Part shown: positions 19,281 through 30,247 of the stretch, piece after piece
Layout of the letters: every line of letters starts with the position of its first letter
Position numbering within the stretch: the stretch's first letter is position 1
DNA from: Mycoplasma todarodis
GTDB lineage: Bacteria > Bacillota_I > Bacilli_A > Mycoplasmatales > Metamycoplasmataceae
Direction: 5' to 3'
Assembly: GCF_004335995.1 (NCBI RefSeq)
Contig: NZ_PSZP01000008.1
Coordinates: 1 to 40,805 of the forward strand
Length of the DNA: 40,805 nucleotides
Notes under the pieces: generated by a model
What the model was told of the DNA's origin: nothing
Databases searched by the model: none
What the model saw: only the letters and a program-made list of their open reading frames with translations
Program-made: the position numbers and the translations under genes

Positions 19281-20588
19281 TTAATATTTTATGTACTTTT
19301 CGATTTCTCATTGGTGTACTGCTTGGTGATATTCATTTCATTCTTTTGACTTATGAGCATAATAATGATCAAATTGACATTCACCCATAACCTCTTTTAA
19401 GAATTCTGATTCCCTAAACAATTCTAAAGCTTCACCAAATGATGTTGGAAGGTGTGAAACATTCAATTCTTCAAGTTCTTCTTTAGTTAGTTTGTAAAGG
19501 TTTTTATAAACTGGTTTTAAAGGTGTTTCCTTGTTTTCAATACCTTCAATACCCGCTGAGAATAATGCAGCTAACATGATGTATGGGTTAGCTGTTGCAT
19601 CAACACATCTAACTTCAACACGTGTTCCTGCTCCACGAGAAGCTGGAACTCTAATCATCGCTGATCTATTTGAATCTGATCAAGCGATACAGTTAGGAGC
19701 TTCAAATCCAGGTATTAATCTTTTATATGAGTTAACTGACGCATTTGTAATAGCTGTCATTTCTTTTGTTCTTTTAACAATACCAGCAATAAAGTGCATC
19801 ATTTCATCAGATAATTCATTATCTTTATTACAGAATAGATTTTTACCGTCTTTAAAGATTGAGATGTTTGAATGTAATCCAGAACCACTTTTACCCTCAA
19901 AAGGTTTAGGCATAAATGTAGCAATTAATCCGTATTGATCCGCAATTGTTTTAACGATTCATTTGAATGTAATCATTCTGTCAGCTGTTTTAAGTGCTGT
20001 ATCATATTTGAAGTTAATTTCATGTTGTCCTGGTGCAACCTCTTTGTGTGCTGCTTCAATATCAAATCCATGATTCATTAATTGAACAACCATTTCTCTT
20101 TTTAAATCTGAAACAGTGTCACCTGGTGTTGTTCCAAAGTAATCAGCTTTATCAACTGGAACTAATTCACCTTTTTCATTCTTTTCTAATAAGAAGAATT
20201 CAGCTTCTAAACCTGCAAATAGTTTGTAATTTGATTTTGCCACTCTTTTTTCTAGTCTTCTTAGTGTTTGTCTTGAACCACCCTCAAACATTGTTCCATC
20301 TTTATTCAATACATCACAGATGATTCTAGCAACTGTATATGGTGTATTCATAAACTCAAGAACTAAAAATGTTTCTAAATCTGGTTTAAGGAATAAATCC
20401 GAATTATCTATCTTTGTATATCCTTTTATTGATGAACCATCAATCATTGTTTCTGAATTCAACATTATCTCAATATGTGTTGAAGGTATTTCAACACTAT
20501 GTAATTCCCCGTGTATGTTTATAAATTGCAATTGTATAAATTGAATTTCTTTTGCCTTAATTTGTTCTAATATTTGTTTTTTAGTCAT
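19281..20588 (-). CDS. glnA: Glutamine synthetase, type I
   Basis: 435 aa, close to Bacillus GlnA (~444); makes glutamine from glutamate, ammonia and ATP. DGSSIKGYTK, GLEAEFFLLE, the VAPGQHEINFKY motif, GKSGSGLHSNISIF and NRSAMIRVPASRGAGTR are in family order; TGA-Trp codons occur at about 19958 and 19679. GGAGGAGAAAC precedes the ATG, which overlaps the end of pyrB by 8 nt, so the two are translated together. The position matching B. subtilis Arg62, a residue linked to feedback inhibition, appears to be Lys59. Placement with carAB suggests glutamine supply for pyrimidine synthesis. Confidence 0.95.
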
Positions 20589-21438
20589 GTTTCTCCTCCG
20601 TAATGGTAATTATCATTTTTCTAACTTCAACACCGTTTCTAACTTGGTCTCATATTTTACATCTTTCATCGTTAAGCACATCATCAGTAAGTTCAACGCC
20701 TCTATTGAATGGTCCTGGATGCATTATCAATGCATCTTTTTTCATCTTCTTCAATCTATCGGCATTCAACCCAAATTTCTTATTATAATTCTCATCATTA
20801 TATTCAGTTTCTAATCTTTCCTTTTGAATCCTCAATAGCATCACAACATCATATTGGTCTAATTTTGAATCAAATTCATCAATTCAATTTGGATCATCAA
20901 TTTTAAATTCCTTAGGTCCTGTAATATCTACATGAGAACCAACTTTTCTTCACACGTCTATATTAGTCTTAGCTACTCTAGAATGTTTTATATCTCCAAT
21001 AATTAAAATCTTTTGATTTTCTATTTGACCCTTCTCTTTATACACTGTGTACATATCGAGCAATGCTTGTGAAGGGTGTGAACCCGATCCATCACCAGCA
21101 TTTATAATTGGAACCCTAATGTCTTTAAGTTCATTCCAATATTCTTTAATAGAGCTTCTTATAACAATCCCATCAACACCAAAAGCTTCAAATGTTTTAA
21201 CAGTATCATAAAAGGACTCGCCTTTGTTTAAGGAAGAAGAACTAGAATTGAAATCTAGAACTTCTCCGCCCAAGTCCTGAACGGCCTTGTTAAACGAATA
21301 ATGAGTCCTTGTTGAATTCTCGAAGAATAACATTGCATAAGTTTTTTTACGTAGGGAACAAAAGTCACGCTCACTGGTTTTTTTAAAAAAAGTTGTGAGG
21401 TTATCCCTTGTTCATGTTTTTGACGTTAAAAACTTCAT
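20581..21438 (-). CDS. pyrB: Aspartate carbamoyltransferase, catalytic chain
   Basis: 285 aa; joins carbamoyl phosphate to aspartate. MLFFENSTRTHYSFNKA is the carbamoyl-phosphate motif (STRTR in most homologs, STRTH here). NKGESFYDT carries the catalytic loop Lys, GSGSHPSQALLDMYTV binds the substrate, and MHPGPFNRGVEL is the C-terminal motif. It is about 20 residues shorter than usual, mostly at the ends. A TAAAAT box ends 7 nt before the ATG; the nearest GGA is ~14 nt away, so a leaderless start is possible. No regulatory chain (pyrI) is present. Confidence 0.93.
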
Positions 21439-21445
21439 TAGAATT

Positions 21446-21451
21446 ATTTTA
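21446..21451 (-). promoter_or_regulatory. Possible -10 box of pyrB
   Basis: TAAAAT, 7 nt before the ATG, with TTGTTT 19 nt further upstream as a possible -35. A GGAA overlapping this area could instead be a distant ribosome site. Confidence 0.35.
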
Positions 21452-21516
21452 TTCCTTTTTTTATTTTTTTAAACAAGAAAAAAGTGAAAAAACACTCACA
21501 TACAAAAAAATGGCGT

Positions 21517-21601
21517 AAAAAAACCACCACACACACGCACTTCTCGATGCGGCTGCTCCATTCCTGGCCTGACCGGGTTACAAGGTTACCGTTGTGATGG
21601 C
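21517..21601 (-). ncRNA. ffs: Signal recognition particle RNA (4.5S type)
   Basis: On the minus strand the conserved SRP domain IV reads GTCAGGCC-AGGAATGG-AGCAGCC, i.e. the GGAA tetraloop closed by CCA/TGG and the asymmetric loop with AGCAGCC. The ends pair (CCATCACA near 21599 with TGTGGTGG near 21524), and the RNA runs into seven T's (21517-21523), giving ~85 nt, a usual mollicute size. It binds Ffh; the receptor FtsY is encoded at 31864-33090. Its G/C content stands out clearly from the flanks. Confidence 0.93.
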
Positions 21602-21607
21602 ATATAA

Positions 21608-21613
21608 ATTATA
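21608..21613 (-). promoter_or_regulatory. -10 box of the SRP RNA gene
   Basis: TATAAT, 6 nt before the G at 21601 taken as the RNA 5' end, right after the nitroreductase stop. Confidence 0.65.
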
Positions 21614-21623
21614 TAATAATTGT

Positions 21624-22376
21624 TTACTTTTTAGTATTAAATTTACTTTTTAGTAATTTGTAATACTCATCATACATTGGACTTGAAAATGCGTAATTAT
21701 ATGTAGCGATTGTTTCAGAACTTCAATTAGCCTCTTTTTTATTTGATGAACGTTTATCGTAATAATCTTTCATAACCTCATCATATCTATCAGCTTCTTT
21801 TTTCATTTCTTGATCATCATATTTTTCATCAAACACAACATTCATTTTAGGTTTTACTTCTTCTTGTTTGTCAATGTGTCCGATTGTTAATCCAACAACT
21901 GGAAATACATTACTAGGAAGGTTTAAGTCTTTAATTAATTTATCAGAAGCAGCTCTCATTCCTCCGATGTAACAACTACCCATGTTTAATGCTAAAGCAG
22001 CATCAACTACAGCTTGTGCTTTAATAGTTGCATCAATTGTTCCAACTGCATAAAGTTCACTGAAGTTAGCATCATTTAACTCTCAGTCTTTTTTACCTTG
22101 TCTTTCGTAAGCATACTTAAGTCTATTCATATCCCCAACGAAAAGAACAAAAAGAGAAGCCTTTCTAATGTGCTCTTGGTTTCAATTGTATTTTGCAACC
22201 TTATCAATCATTTCTTTATCTTGAATAAATATTGCAGATGCTCCTTGACCATTAATAGATGTTGCACCTGAGTTGATGGCATCTTTTAATTTTTGAATAT
22301 CTTCAGCTGAAATTGGTTTATTAATATCCATACCTCTTTCTGCTCTTCTGTTTAATTGTTTCTCTAAAAAATCCAT
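21624..22376 (-). CDS. Nitroreductase family FMN oxidoreductase
   Basis: 250 aa with TGA-Trp codons near 22181, 22091 and 21722. The N-terminal NRRAERGMDINKPISAEDIQ and the Ser/Gly-rich FMN-binding segment, VVDAALALNMGSCYIGGMR, and VFPVVGLTIGHIDKQEEVKPK fit the NfsA/FRP-like branch that reduces nitro compounds, flavins or quinones with NAD(P)H. GAGGTAAAA precedes the ATG at 22376; an upstream ATG at 22397 lacks such a site. The physiological substrate is unknown. Confidence 0.85.
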
Positions 22377-22453
22377 TTTTACCTCTTTCTTTTCCAACTT
22401 TTTTTATAATGATATTTAAATATAGCCCATCATTTTTTTTAGCTTGAAAACTT

Positions 22454-22459
22454 TATAAT
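22454..22459 (+). promoter_or_regulatory. -10 box of thyA
   Basis: TATAAT 30 nt before the ATG. The leader carries AGAGGAGA, a standard ribosome site. Confidence 0.55.
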
Positions 22460-22488
22460 TTAATTATACAAATATTAGAGGAGATAAC

Positions 22489-23355
22489 ATGAAACAATAT
22501 TTAACATTAATAGAAGAGATATTAGAAACTGGTTCTAAAAAAGATGATAGAACAGGTACTGGTACTATTTCAAAATTCGCCACACAAAGAAGATATGATT
22601 TAACAAAAGGTTTCCCGCTTTTGACAACAAAGAAAGTCTTTTGAAAAGCCGTTGTTCACGAATTATTATGATTCATTAATGGGGACACAAATATCAAGTA
22701 CTTAGTTGATAATGGTGTGAGAATTTGAAATGAATGACCCTATGAAAGTTTCAAAAATAGCGATGAATACAATAATGAGACACAAGCTGAATTTGTTGAA
22801 AAGATAAAAACTGATGAAGAATTCGCAAAAAAATATGGAGAGCTAGGTCCAGTTTATGGAAAACAATGAAGAGACTTCGAAGGTGTTGATCAACTTGCAA
22901 ATGTAATTGAGCAAATTAAGGTTAACCCAGATAGTAGAAGATTAATCGTTTCTTCATGAAACCCACCACACATAGAGAGTATGGCATTGCCACCGTGTCA
23001 TGCATTCTTCCAATTCTTTGTCAATAATGGCGAGTTATCATTACAACTGTACCAAAGATCAGCCGACGTATTCTTAGGAGTTCCCTTTAATATAGCATCG
23101 TATTCATTATTGTTAATGATGGTTGCGCAAGTAACTGGATTAAAAGCAAAAGAATTCATCCACACTACAGGTGATACACATATTTACTCAAATCACATCG
23201 AACAGGTGAATGAACAACTTTCTAGAAAACCAAAGGAATTACCTAGAGTTGAACTTAACAAAAACATTAAATCATTATTTGATTTTACGTTTGATGATAT
23301 CGAGCTTCATGATTACGATCCTCATCCTCTAATTAGAGGTAAGGTAGCGGTTTAA
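22489..23355 (+). CDS. thyA: Thymidylate synthase
   Basis: 288 aa with multiple TGA-Trp codons; converts dUMP to dTMP with methylene-tetrahydrofolate. [22 protein letters not shown], the catalytic-Cys motif [29 protein letters not shown] and [12 protein letters not shown] are all present. GAGGAGATAAC precedes the ATG. It is transcribed divergently from the nitroreductase. No dihydrofolate reductase gene is adjacent. Confidence 0.96.
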
Positions 23356-23358
23356 TTT

Positions 23359-23384
23359 AAAAAAACACGAAATCGTGTTTTTTT
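23359..23384. terminator. Bidirectional terminator between thyA and the lipoprotein gene
   Basis: The near-symmetric AAAAACACGA/TCGTGTTTTT hairpin has an A run on one side and a T run on the other. It serves thyA (+) and the convergent lipoprotein gene (-). Confidence 0.75.
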
Positions 23385-23389
23385 GTATA

Positions 23390-24751
23390 TTATTTTTTAA
23401 TTCTTAACCTTCAAGTTCCATCTGCTTTTGTTTTTGTTCAAGAAGATAAATATCACTCTAAATCTTGTAATTTGCCATCTTTTTTTGAACGTTGTTTAAA
23501 ACTTATTTTTATTTCTTCAGTTTGGTCTTTTAAAGTATTATACTTCCATGTTTTGCGTTTGCTATTTTCTCAATTATAATTCTCGGATATCACAATTATA
23601 CTTGATGCATCATTAATCATCGGAAGTTCCCCTCTCCCTCAAGTCTTTGTTCAACCTTTTTCAATATCCTCTCCGAGTGTAGCTCCATGAGGGAAGAAGG
23701 ACTCAATTTCTTTGCTTTCAGAAATATCTAAGTATTTTAAATTAACGCCACTGAAACCGTGTTCTCATAGCACTTTTAATTTTGGAACAATTAATGTATC
23801 GAGTTTAGGAAGGTCTTTCTCTTTTTCGTTAGATTTGAAAAGAGGCATCCAAACATCTTCCAAGGATTTCATTTCAACGCTTTCTAGCGTATTTTTATAA
23901 ATTCTTATAAAATTATGTCAAATCCCATTCCTTGAATTTATTCCATCCCCATTATCAAATCATCTAACTTTATTTGCAATTAAGTGTTTGACTGGATACT
24001 TCTCTTTATTTTTCAGTAAAGTGTCCATGTGACTTGATTCTCCTCAAAGACTGTTTCTCTCAAAATCATTTCATTGATAATCAACGATTTGTTTCTCTTT
24101 GTTGTATCAAACTTTATCCTCAATCTCCTCAAATCCTTTTGCATTCATCATTTTTTTGTGTTCTTCTTTTTCTCTTTTGATTCTCTCTTCTTCCGCTTTT
24201 TCGGCAGCTCATTTTTTTTCTAATTTTTCCATTTCTACATCATTTTTAACATGATTATAAACCTCTAAAGGTGCGGAGTCGGGGTTAGTAGCATCTTTTG
24301 TGTGCATAATTACGGTCACAGTTATTCAACCATTTTCATCTCCAACGGCAGTAACTTCAAAGTCTGACTTATAGGGGAAAGGTAACTCACGTTGCCCGAC
24401 CCTTAATGCAAAGACATGAGCAAGACTTTCGAGGTCTTTTATTTTTTTCGCTAAATCTGATGCCCTATGGAATGGATTTATATTATAATATGGGTCTTCT
24501 TTTAACATTTTCTTAATAGCTTCGTAATTTTGAGTTTGTATATTATCTATTTCTTCTTGTGCTTTTCGTCTTTTTTCATCAACTTTTTGCTTTCTTCTTG
24601 CTAGTTCTTTTCTTTCCAATTCTTTTGCTTCAGCTTCTCTTCTTTTATTTTCTAATTCTTTGTTTTTGTCGCCACATGAAACGGCGATCATTGGCGTTGC
24701 AACTATAACAGCAGCCAGTACTCCCATTGTTATTCTTCTTTTAGTCTTCAT
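23390..24751 (-). CDS. Lipoprotein with charged helical domain
   Basis: 453 aa with more than ten TGA-Trp codons and one TGG (23849-23851). Residues 1-25 are a signal peptide ending in the lipobox IAVSC; Cys26 would carry the lipid. Residues ~30-75 are a Lys/Glu/Arg helix, probably coiled coil; a second charged helix follows near residues 165-195. The C-terminal half contains LPKLDTLIVPKLKVLWEHGF and NLKYLDISES, which resemble BspA/DUF285-type leucine-rich repeats of mycoplasma surface proteins; this link is tentative. AGGAG lies 5 nt before the ATG. Confidence 0.8.
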
Positions 24752-24783
24752 CTTTACTCCTCATTGAATATATTTATAATTAA

Positions 24784-24789
24784 ATTATA
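24784..24789 (-). promoter_or_regulatory. Likely -10 box of the lipoprotein gene
   Basis: TATAAT about 32 nt before the ATG, inside a short A/T palindrome. Confidence 0.4.
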
Positions 24790-24821
24790 AATTAAAAAAA
24801 TGATGAGCTATTAATCGAAAT

Positions 24822-24846
24822 AAAAAAACTTACCTTAGTAAGTTTT
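24822..24846 (-). terminator. Terminator of polC
   Basis: Stem AAAACTTAC/GTAAGTTTT with a 4-nt loop, overlapping the polC stop codon and followed by T's. Confidence 0.8.
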
Positions 24847-27800
24847 AGAATAGTGATAATTGGTTTGTTTCTTCCATACCTTTAAACACACCAAGTTTAT
24901 TAAGTTTTTCTTTTGATGTCTTATTTAGAGAAGAACGTTTCATAACATCTTCAACAGATGTAAATTCTCTTTCTTGTCTTGCTTTTACAATACTTACTGC
25001 AACAGCATCTCCAAGTCCATCAATTGTTGAGAATGGAGGAATTAATGTTCTTCCATTTTCATGTATTTTTCATTCATTAGCTAGTGAGTTATTGATATCA
25101 ATATTTGAAACGTTAAATCCACGTGCATATAATTCTTCAGAAAGTTCTAATATAGGAATTAGATTTTCTTCTTTATTACTTAGCGCTTCTTCACCACGTT
25201 TATACCTTCTAGCTTTGAAGTCAACAAGAACCTCTTTTATTTTTTCTTTACCTTCCATCAATGTTTCAACATCAGAAACATCCGCTCTGGTAGTAAAGTA
25301 AGTTGCATAGTAAGCTAGTGGATGGTAAAGTTTAAATCATGCAATTCTTCATGCCATTTTAACATACGCTGTAATCATTCTTCAACACCTGCAGCTTTCA
25401 TTTTTTCTTCTTGTTCAGCGGTAACTGATTTACCTTTACGAACTTGTTCCATGATAACGAATGACTCTTTTGAATCCATACCTTTATTAATAAGGTATGT
25501 CATGATGTCATCACGACAGTGTTGTAGTCACGGATTAAGTCAGCACCATTGTTTGTTCAAACATCTGTACCATGAGATAGACCTGAAATAGATACTAAGT
25601 CAGCAAATGTATCAACCTTAACTGATTTAAGCATCCCACGTACGAATTTTGTACCAAATTCAGGAATACCCATGGCTCCAGTTGTTTCTCCAGAAATATC
25701 TTGTGGTTCAATACCTAATGCTTTTGGTGAAGAGAATAAAGAAATAATATTTTCATCACAGTTAGGAATTTCTGTAGCAATCACACCTGTTAATCTCTCC
25801 AGCATTTTAATAGCGGTGGGATCATCGTGTCCAAGTAAGTCTAATTTAAGAACGTTATCGTGGATGGCGTGGAAGTCGAAGTGGGTTGTTTTTCAAGCGG
25901 CGTCAGTATCATTTGCTGGGAAGTTAATTGCCGAGAAGTCTTCAACATCAAATTCTCCAGGAATGATAATGATACCACCAGGGTGTTGACCCGTTGTACG
26001 TTTTGTACCTTTAACATTTTTAGCCATAAATTCTGTGAAGGCTCTAGAAATTGTTTTCCCATTTTCCTCTGCTCAAGCACGAACATAACCAAACGCAGTT
26101 TTTTCAGCAACGGTAGAAATTGTTCCGGCACGGAAAGCGTGTTTGTCACCAAATATTCTTTTAACTTCTTGGTGAATGATTGGTTGGTAATCACCTGAGA
26201 AGTTAAGGTCGATATCAGGAACTTTATCAGCTTCAAAACCAAGGAAAGTTTCGAATGGAATATCATGCCCTTCTTTGTAAAGCATTGTTTCACATTTTGG
26301 ACAATACTTATCTGGTAAGTCGTATCCACATTTAAATTCTCCTCCACCATGGAATTCAGAGTATTTACAATTCTTACATACATAGTGAGCTGGTAATGGG
26401 TTTACTTCTGTAATACCAGAGAAAGTAGCAACAATAGATGAACCAACAGATCCACGAGAACCAACTAAGTACCCATCTTCAAGAGACTTAGCAACACCAA
26501 AACCATATTTGATGATATTACCAAGTTCTCTTTCAATTCTATCTGAAACAATTTCCGGCAATTCTTCACCGTATTGTTCTTTTGCAGTTTTTCAAACAAG
26601 TTCAGTTAGTAATTCATCTGATTGATCAATCTTAGGAGTGTATAGATCGTCTTTAATAACTTGTATATTGTCATCAATTTGATCTGCAATCATATTTGTA
26701 TTAGTTACAACGATTTCTTCAATTAAATCTTCTATACCTAATCATGCAAATTCTTCCTTCATCTCATTAGTTGTTAAAAGTGATTGGATTGGGTATTCAG
26801 GATTTCTTTCATTATATTTGAATAGATAGTGTCTAACACCACCAAGACCTTTAGCATTGATGTAAACTGAGTGGTAAATTGAATCCATATCATCTACATA
26901 ACGAGCGTCACCTGTCGCAACAACCGGTTTACCAGCTTTCTTAGCTTCTTCAATTACAAATTTAATTGTATCTTTAACATTTTGTTTAGATATATTTTTT
27001 CTTGATATCAAGTGTGAGAAGTTTCTGATTGGTTGCACTTCTATGTAATCATATTTCTTCATGTCCTCAATAATTTGTTTAGTTGTACCAGTAAGTAATA
27101 AATCAACAAATTTTGATTTAAGTCCACCTGATCCGATTAATATATTTTCAGATCTTGGAATATCTTCTCAGAATAATCTTGGTGATCTGTAGTATTGTTC
27201 TGTCAGTGATTTTGAAACTAACTTAAACACCTCTTTTAAACCTTGGTTATTCTTAGCAATTACTGAAACTTCTTTCGCAAATGATGTTTTGTAAACAGTG
27301 TCATTGATTTCTGATGCTAATCCATTTAATGTTGTAATACCTTTACGTTTAAATCTCGCGATCATTGTTAATCAAGTGTTAGCAAGAACTTCGGCGTCGT
27401 AATCAGCACGGTGAGCAACTGTTGAATCATAGGTATGACCATTCTTAAGAGCAACATTTTCAAGTCTAAATCTTTTTTGATCTGGATCAAGAACCTTCGC
27501 AGCTGGCAATGTATCCACAACTACAGCATTTAATGGTTCTAAATTATATTTCTCTAATTTTTCATCGATGAATCCCATATCGAAAGCAGCATTATGAGCT
27601 ACCAATACATAACCATCAATGTATTCACGGATATCTTTCATACCTTGTTCTTCATTTACAGCATCTTCACACATCTCTTGTGTAATTCCTGTTAATTCTT
27701 GGATGAAATCAGGAATTGGTTTAGAAGGTTTAATGAAGAATTGTTTACGGTCAACCATTTGTCCGCCAACAACTTTTGTAGCACCGAATTCAATGATGTC

Positions 27801-29042
27801 TTCGAAACGAGGAGAAAGCCCAGTTGTTTCAAGGTCGAATACGATATATTTAGCATCTGATAAGCCTTGATCAGTTGGATTAATAACTGAGTTGGCTTCT
27901 CTATTAATCATATTAAAGGAACACCCATAAATGGCTTTTATACCTTTTGAAGAGTTATAAAATTCCGGGAATGATTGAACTGATTCAGAATCAAGAATAG
28001 CAATAGCACTATGTCCTCATTCTTTAGCTCTTGATACATAATCACTAGCAGAAGCAATACCATCCATTGTAGACATAATTGTTTTTGTATTTAGTTCTAC
28101 ACGTTTTTTAGTTGCGTTATCTTGTCTATTAGATTTTTTAGGTTTGATTGGAGCAATCTTATTAACTTTAATCTCGTGTTGGCTACCTTTATAAGTATTT
28201 AATGTCATTTGACCAGAAACACTTACTCAACCACCAACTTTATATTGGCTATACTTTGCAGCTTCTTCTTCACCTTTACCTGCAAAGATAGAAAGATAAA
28301 CAGCATCTTTATAATCCGTAATAGCAAGTTCAATTATGTTTCATCCAGTTTTGGTAACTTTTGCTTCTCTAGCAAAGATTTCACCTTCAACAGTTACACG
28401 TTCATTTTGCAATTCTTTTGCTTCAGGAATTGAAAGTTGAATAGCTTTTGAATTGTATTTTTTAACTTTTTGGTGTTCAACTGGTGCAGCTGATTGTTGA
28501 GAATCAATTTTTGGTAATTCCCTTTTTAATATCTCTTCTTTTTCCTTAGCTGCCATTTCTAAAAGATTTCACTCAGGTTCTTTGAAAACAAGATCCAATT
28601 CTAAGTTACCAAATCCGAGCATTTTCATTCCTCTAATAATATCTTTGGTTAACTCTTCGATCTTTTCTAATTGTTTTCTTGTTTTGAATTCAATCTTCAT
28701 TTTACCGCCTTCAAAAGAAAATTGTTCTTTTGATAATTGCATTGCAACATGAGGCATATTTATGAATGATTTAATAACATACTGGATATATCCAGCAACA
28801 ACCTCTTCTTCTTGACTAACTTCTTCTATTTTGAAATTTAATTTTGCTCTAAATTCAAAATTTTCATTAATAGCTGCTATGAACTCTGCCATAGTATCAA
28901 CTGAAGGAGTAGATTCGAACCTAAAGTATAGTTCAAACACATCCTTTTCTAGTAATTTAGCACCGTAAATCTGTGCTTCTGATAGTTCTGGGTTGATTTC
29001 ATATTTAATTTTTTCTGCGAATTTTATAAACTTTTGTTTCAT
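24845..29042 (-). CDS. polC: DNA polymerase III alpha subunit, PolC type; two frame breaks
   Basis: The main replicative polymerase. In order: N-terminal domain, an OB fold, a PHP domain (residues ~310 on), a DEDDh 3'-5' exonuclease ([25 protein letters not shown]), the polymerase core ([13 protein letters not shown]) and the C-terminal end NQLSLF. Many TGA-Trp codons. The frame changes twice. At about 25518, just before [10 protein letters not shown], 11-14 nt stand where homologs have ~30-36. At about 25373, between VEEW and AYVKMAWRIAWFKLYHP, the conserved KKIKYMFPKAHA segment (~17 residues) is missing. As given it cannot make a full protein. The gene is essential, so an assembly or sequencing fault is the first suspect. 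No Shine-Dalgarno. Confidence 0.9.
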
Positions 29043-29051
29043 AGTTATTAA

Positions 29052-29057
29052 ATTATA
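29052..29057 (-). promoter_or_regulatory. -10 box of polC (near-leaderless)
   Basis: TATAAT with 9 nt to the ATG at 29042; the mRNA would have at most ~3 nt of leader. Confidence 0.55.
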
Positions 29058-29223
29058 TAGTAAGGTTGATACTTGCACTGAAAAAACACATTAAAAATAA
29101 CACTTGTGTGGAGAATTGATTTTTAAAGAAAAAAATCTTCCATAACTTTACTTCAATACCTCTATTTTTTATTGGGTTTTTGTATGTTTTCCTTAATTAT
29201 TTAGTTTGAAAAAATGGCGAAAT

Positions 29224-29250
29224 AAAAAAACCTAATTATTAAGGTTTTTT
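29224..29250 (-). terminator. Terminator of cdsA
   Basis: Stem AAAAAACCT/AGGTTTTTT just after the cdsA stop, with T's on the minus strand. Confidence 0.75.
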
Positions 29251-29251
29251 A

Positions 29252-30208
29252 TTATCATACTAACATTTCAAAAATCATTGAAAATGTTATTACTATAAAT
29301 ATTCAAGAATCTATTCTATCTAGTAGTCCACCATGACCTGGCATAATTTTTCCATAATCTTTAATTCCCATTTCTCTTTTGAATGAAGAGAATACAAGAT
29401 CACCGACGGGAGATACAATAGGTAAGGCTAACGCTAACATAACAAATAGAGTTACATAACGACCTTTTAAAATTAATGAATTGTCAACTATATAATTACC
29501 ATTATCGAATTTAAATATACCTGTAAAGTGGATATAAAGAACAATGTACAGAACTGCAAATAAATATCCAGTTATAAATCCAACTCAAGTCTTTTTAGGT
29601 GAAATTTTAGGTGCTAACTTCTTAGGGAATTTTTTACCCAATAATGAACCACCAATATATGCAAAAGTATCAGAGATGATTGCCACAGGAACTAATAGCA
29701 TTACAATTTTTCAATCTATAACAGTAATTGAGAAAAGGACTCTAAAGAATATCCCAACTGCAACAGTTATGAATAATGTATAGATGTATGTTCTAAGTCT
29801 ATTTCCATCTGCAGTTGCAACAGGGTCGAAAAGAACTAATGTCAATACAATTGCAGGAATAAGTATTGTTGAGAACCCAATCATATGAGTTAAATACATC
29901 CTACCTTCGCCAAAGACAGCTCCTCTCCCAAATCCATCTGCGACAATATCAATCATCACAAAATCTTTTTCAACTAAAAAGACTGAGATTGTTAAAAACG
30001 GTATTAGTATTTTTGAAACGGTGTGAAGCTTCATATGTTTAATGAATTCATAAGAACCATACATGGCTCCAACAATCATGAAGATAGAACCGAAGATTCT
30101 TCCTCCTTTGCCTCCTAGTATAATACAAATGAATACAGGGATTATAAGCAAGATAGCAATGATTGCTGATGGATATCTTGGGTTAACTTTTTTTAGGTAA
30201 TTTTTCAT
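29252..30208 (-). CDS. cdsA: Phosphatidate cytidylyltransferase (CDP-diglyceride synthase)
   Basis: 318 aa; makes CDP-diacylglycerol from phosphatidate and CTP in the membrane. Eight or so hydrophobic segments. The C-terminal half holds [33 protein letters not shown] and the signature [14 protein letters not shown] with [19 protein letters not shown]. The last codons are GTA TGA TAA, so the protein ends in Trp and a standard-code reading would stop one residue early. It follows pyrH-frr as in many bacteria but has its own TATAAT 7 nt before the ATG and no Shine-Dalgarno. Confidence 0.93.
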
Positions 30209-30215
30209 ATATATA

Positions 30216-30221
30216 ATTATA
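30216..30221 (-). promoter_or_regulatory. -10 box of cdsA (leaderless)
   Basis: TATAAT with 7 nt to the ATG at 30208. The box starts only a few bases after the T run of the frr terminator. Confidence 0.55.
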
Positions 30222-30225
30222 GTAG

Positions 30226-30247
30226 AAAAAAACTAGGTTTAACCTAG
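30226..30247 (-). terminator. Terminator of pyrH-frr
   Basis: CTAGG-TTTAA-CCTAG hairpin overlapping the frr stop, followed by seven T's on the minus strand. Confidence 0.65.

Noticed and set aside
21480-21515. Second terminator-like hairpin after the SRP RNA
   Set aside because: The stem is only about five pairs with a six-T loop; the T run directly after the SRP end stem is the better terminator.
25841-26383. 180-codon minus-strand frame overlapping polC
   Set aside because: It is a shifted frame of polC, whose true frame reads through TGA with conserved motifs over the same bases.
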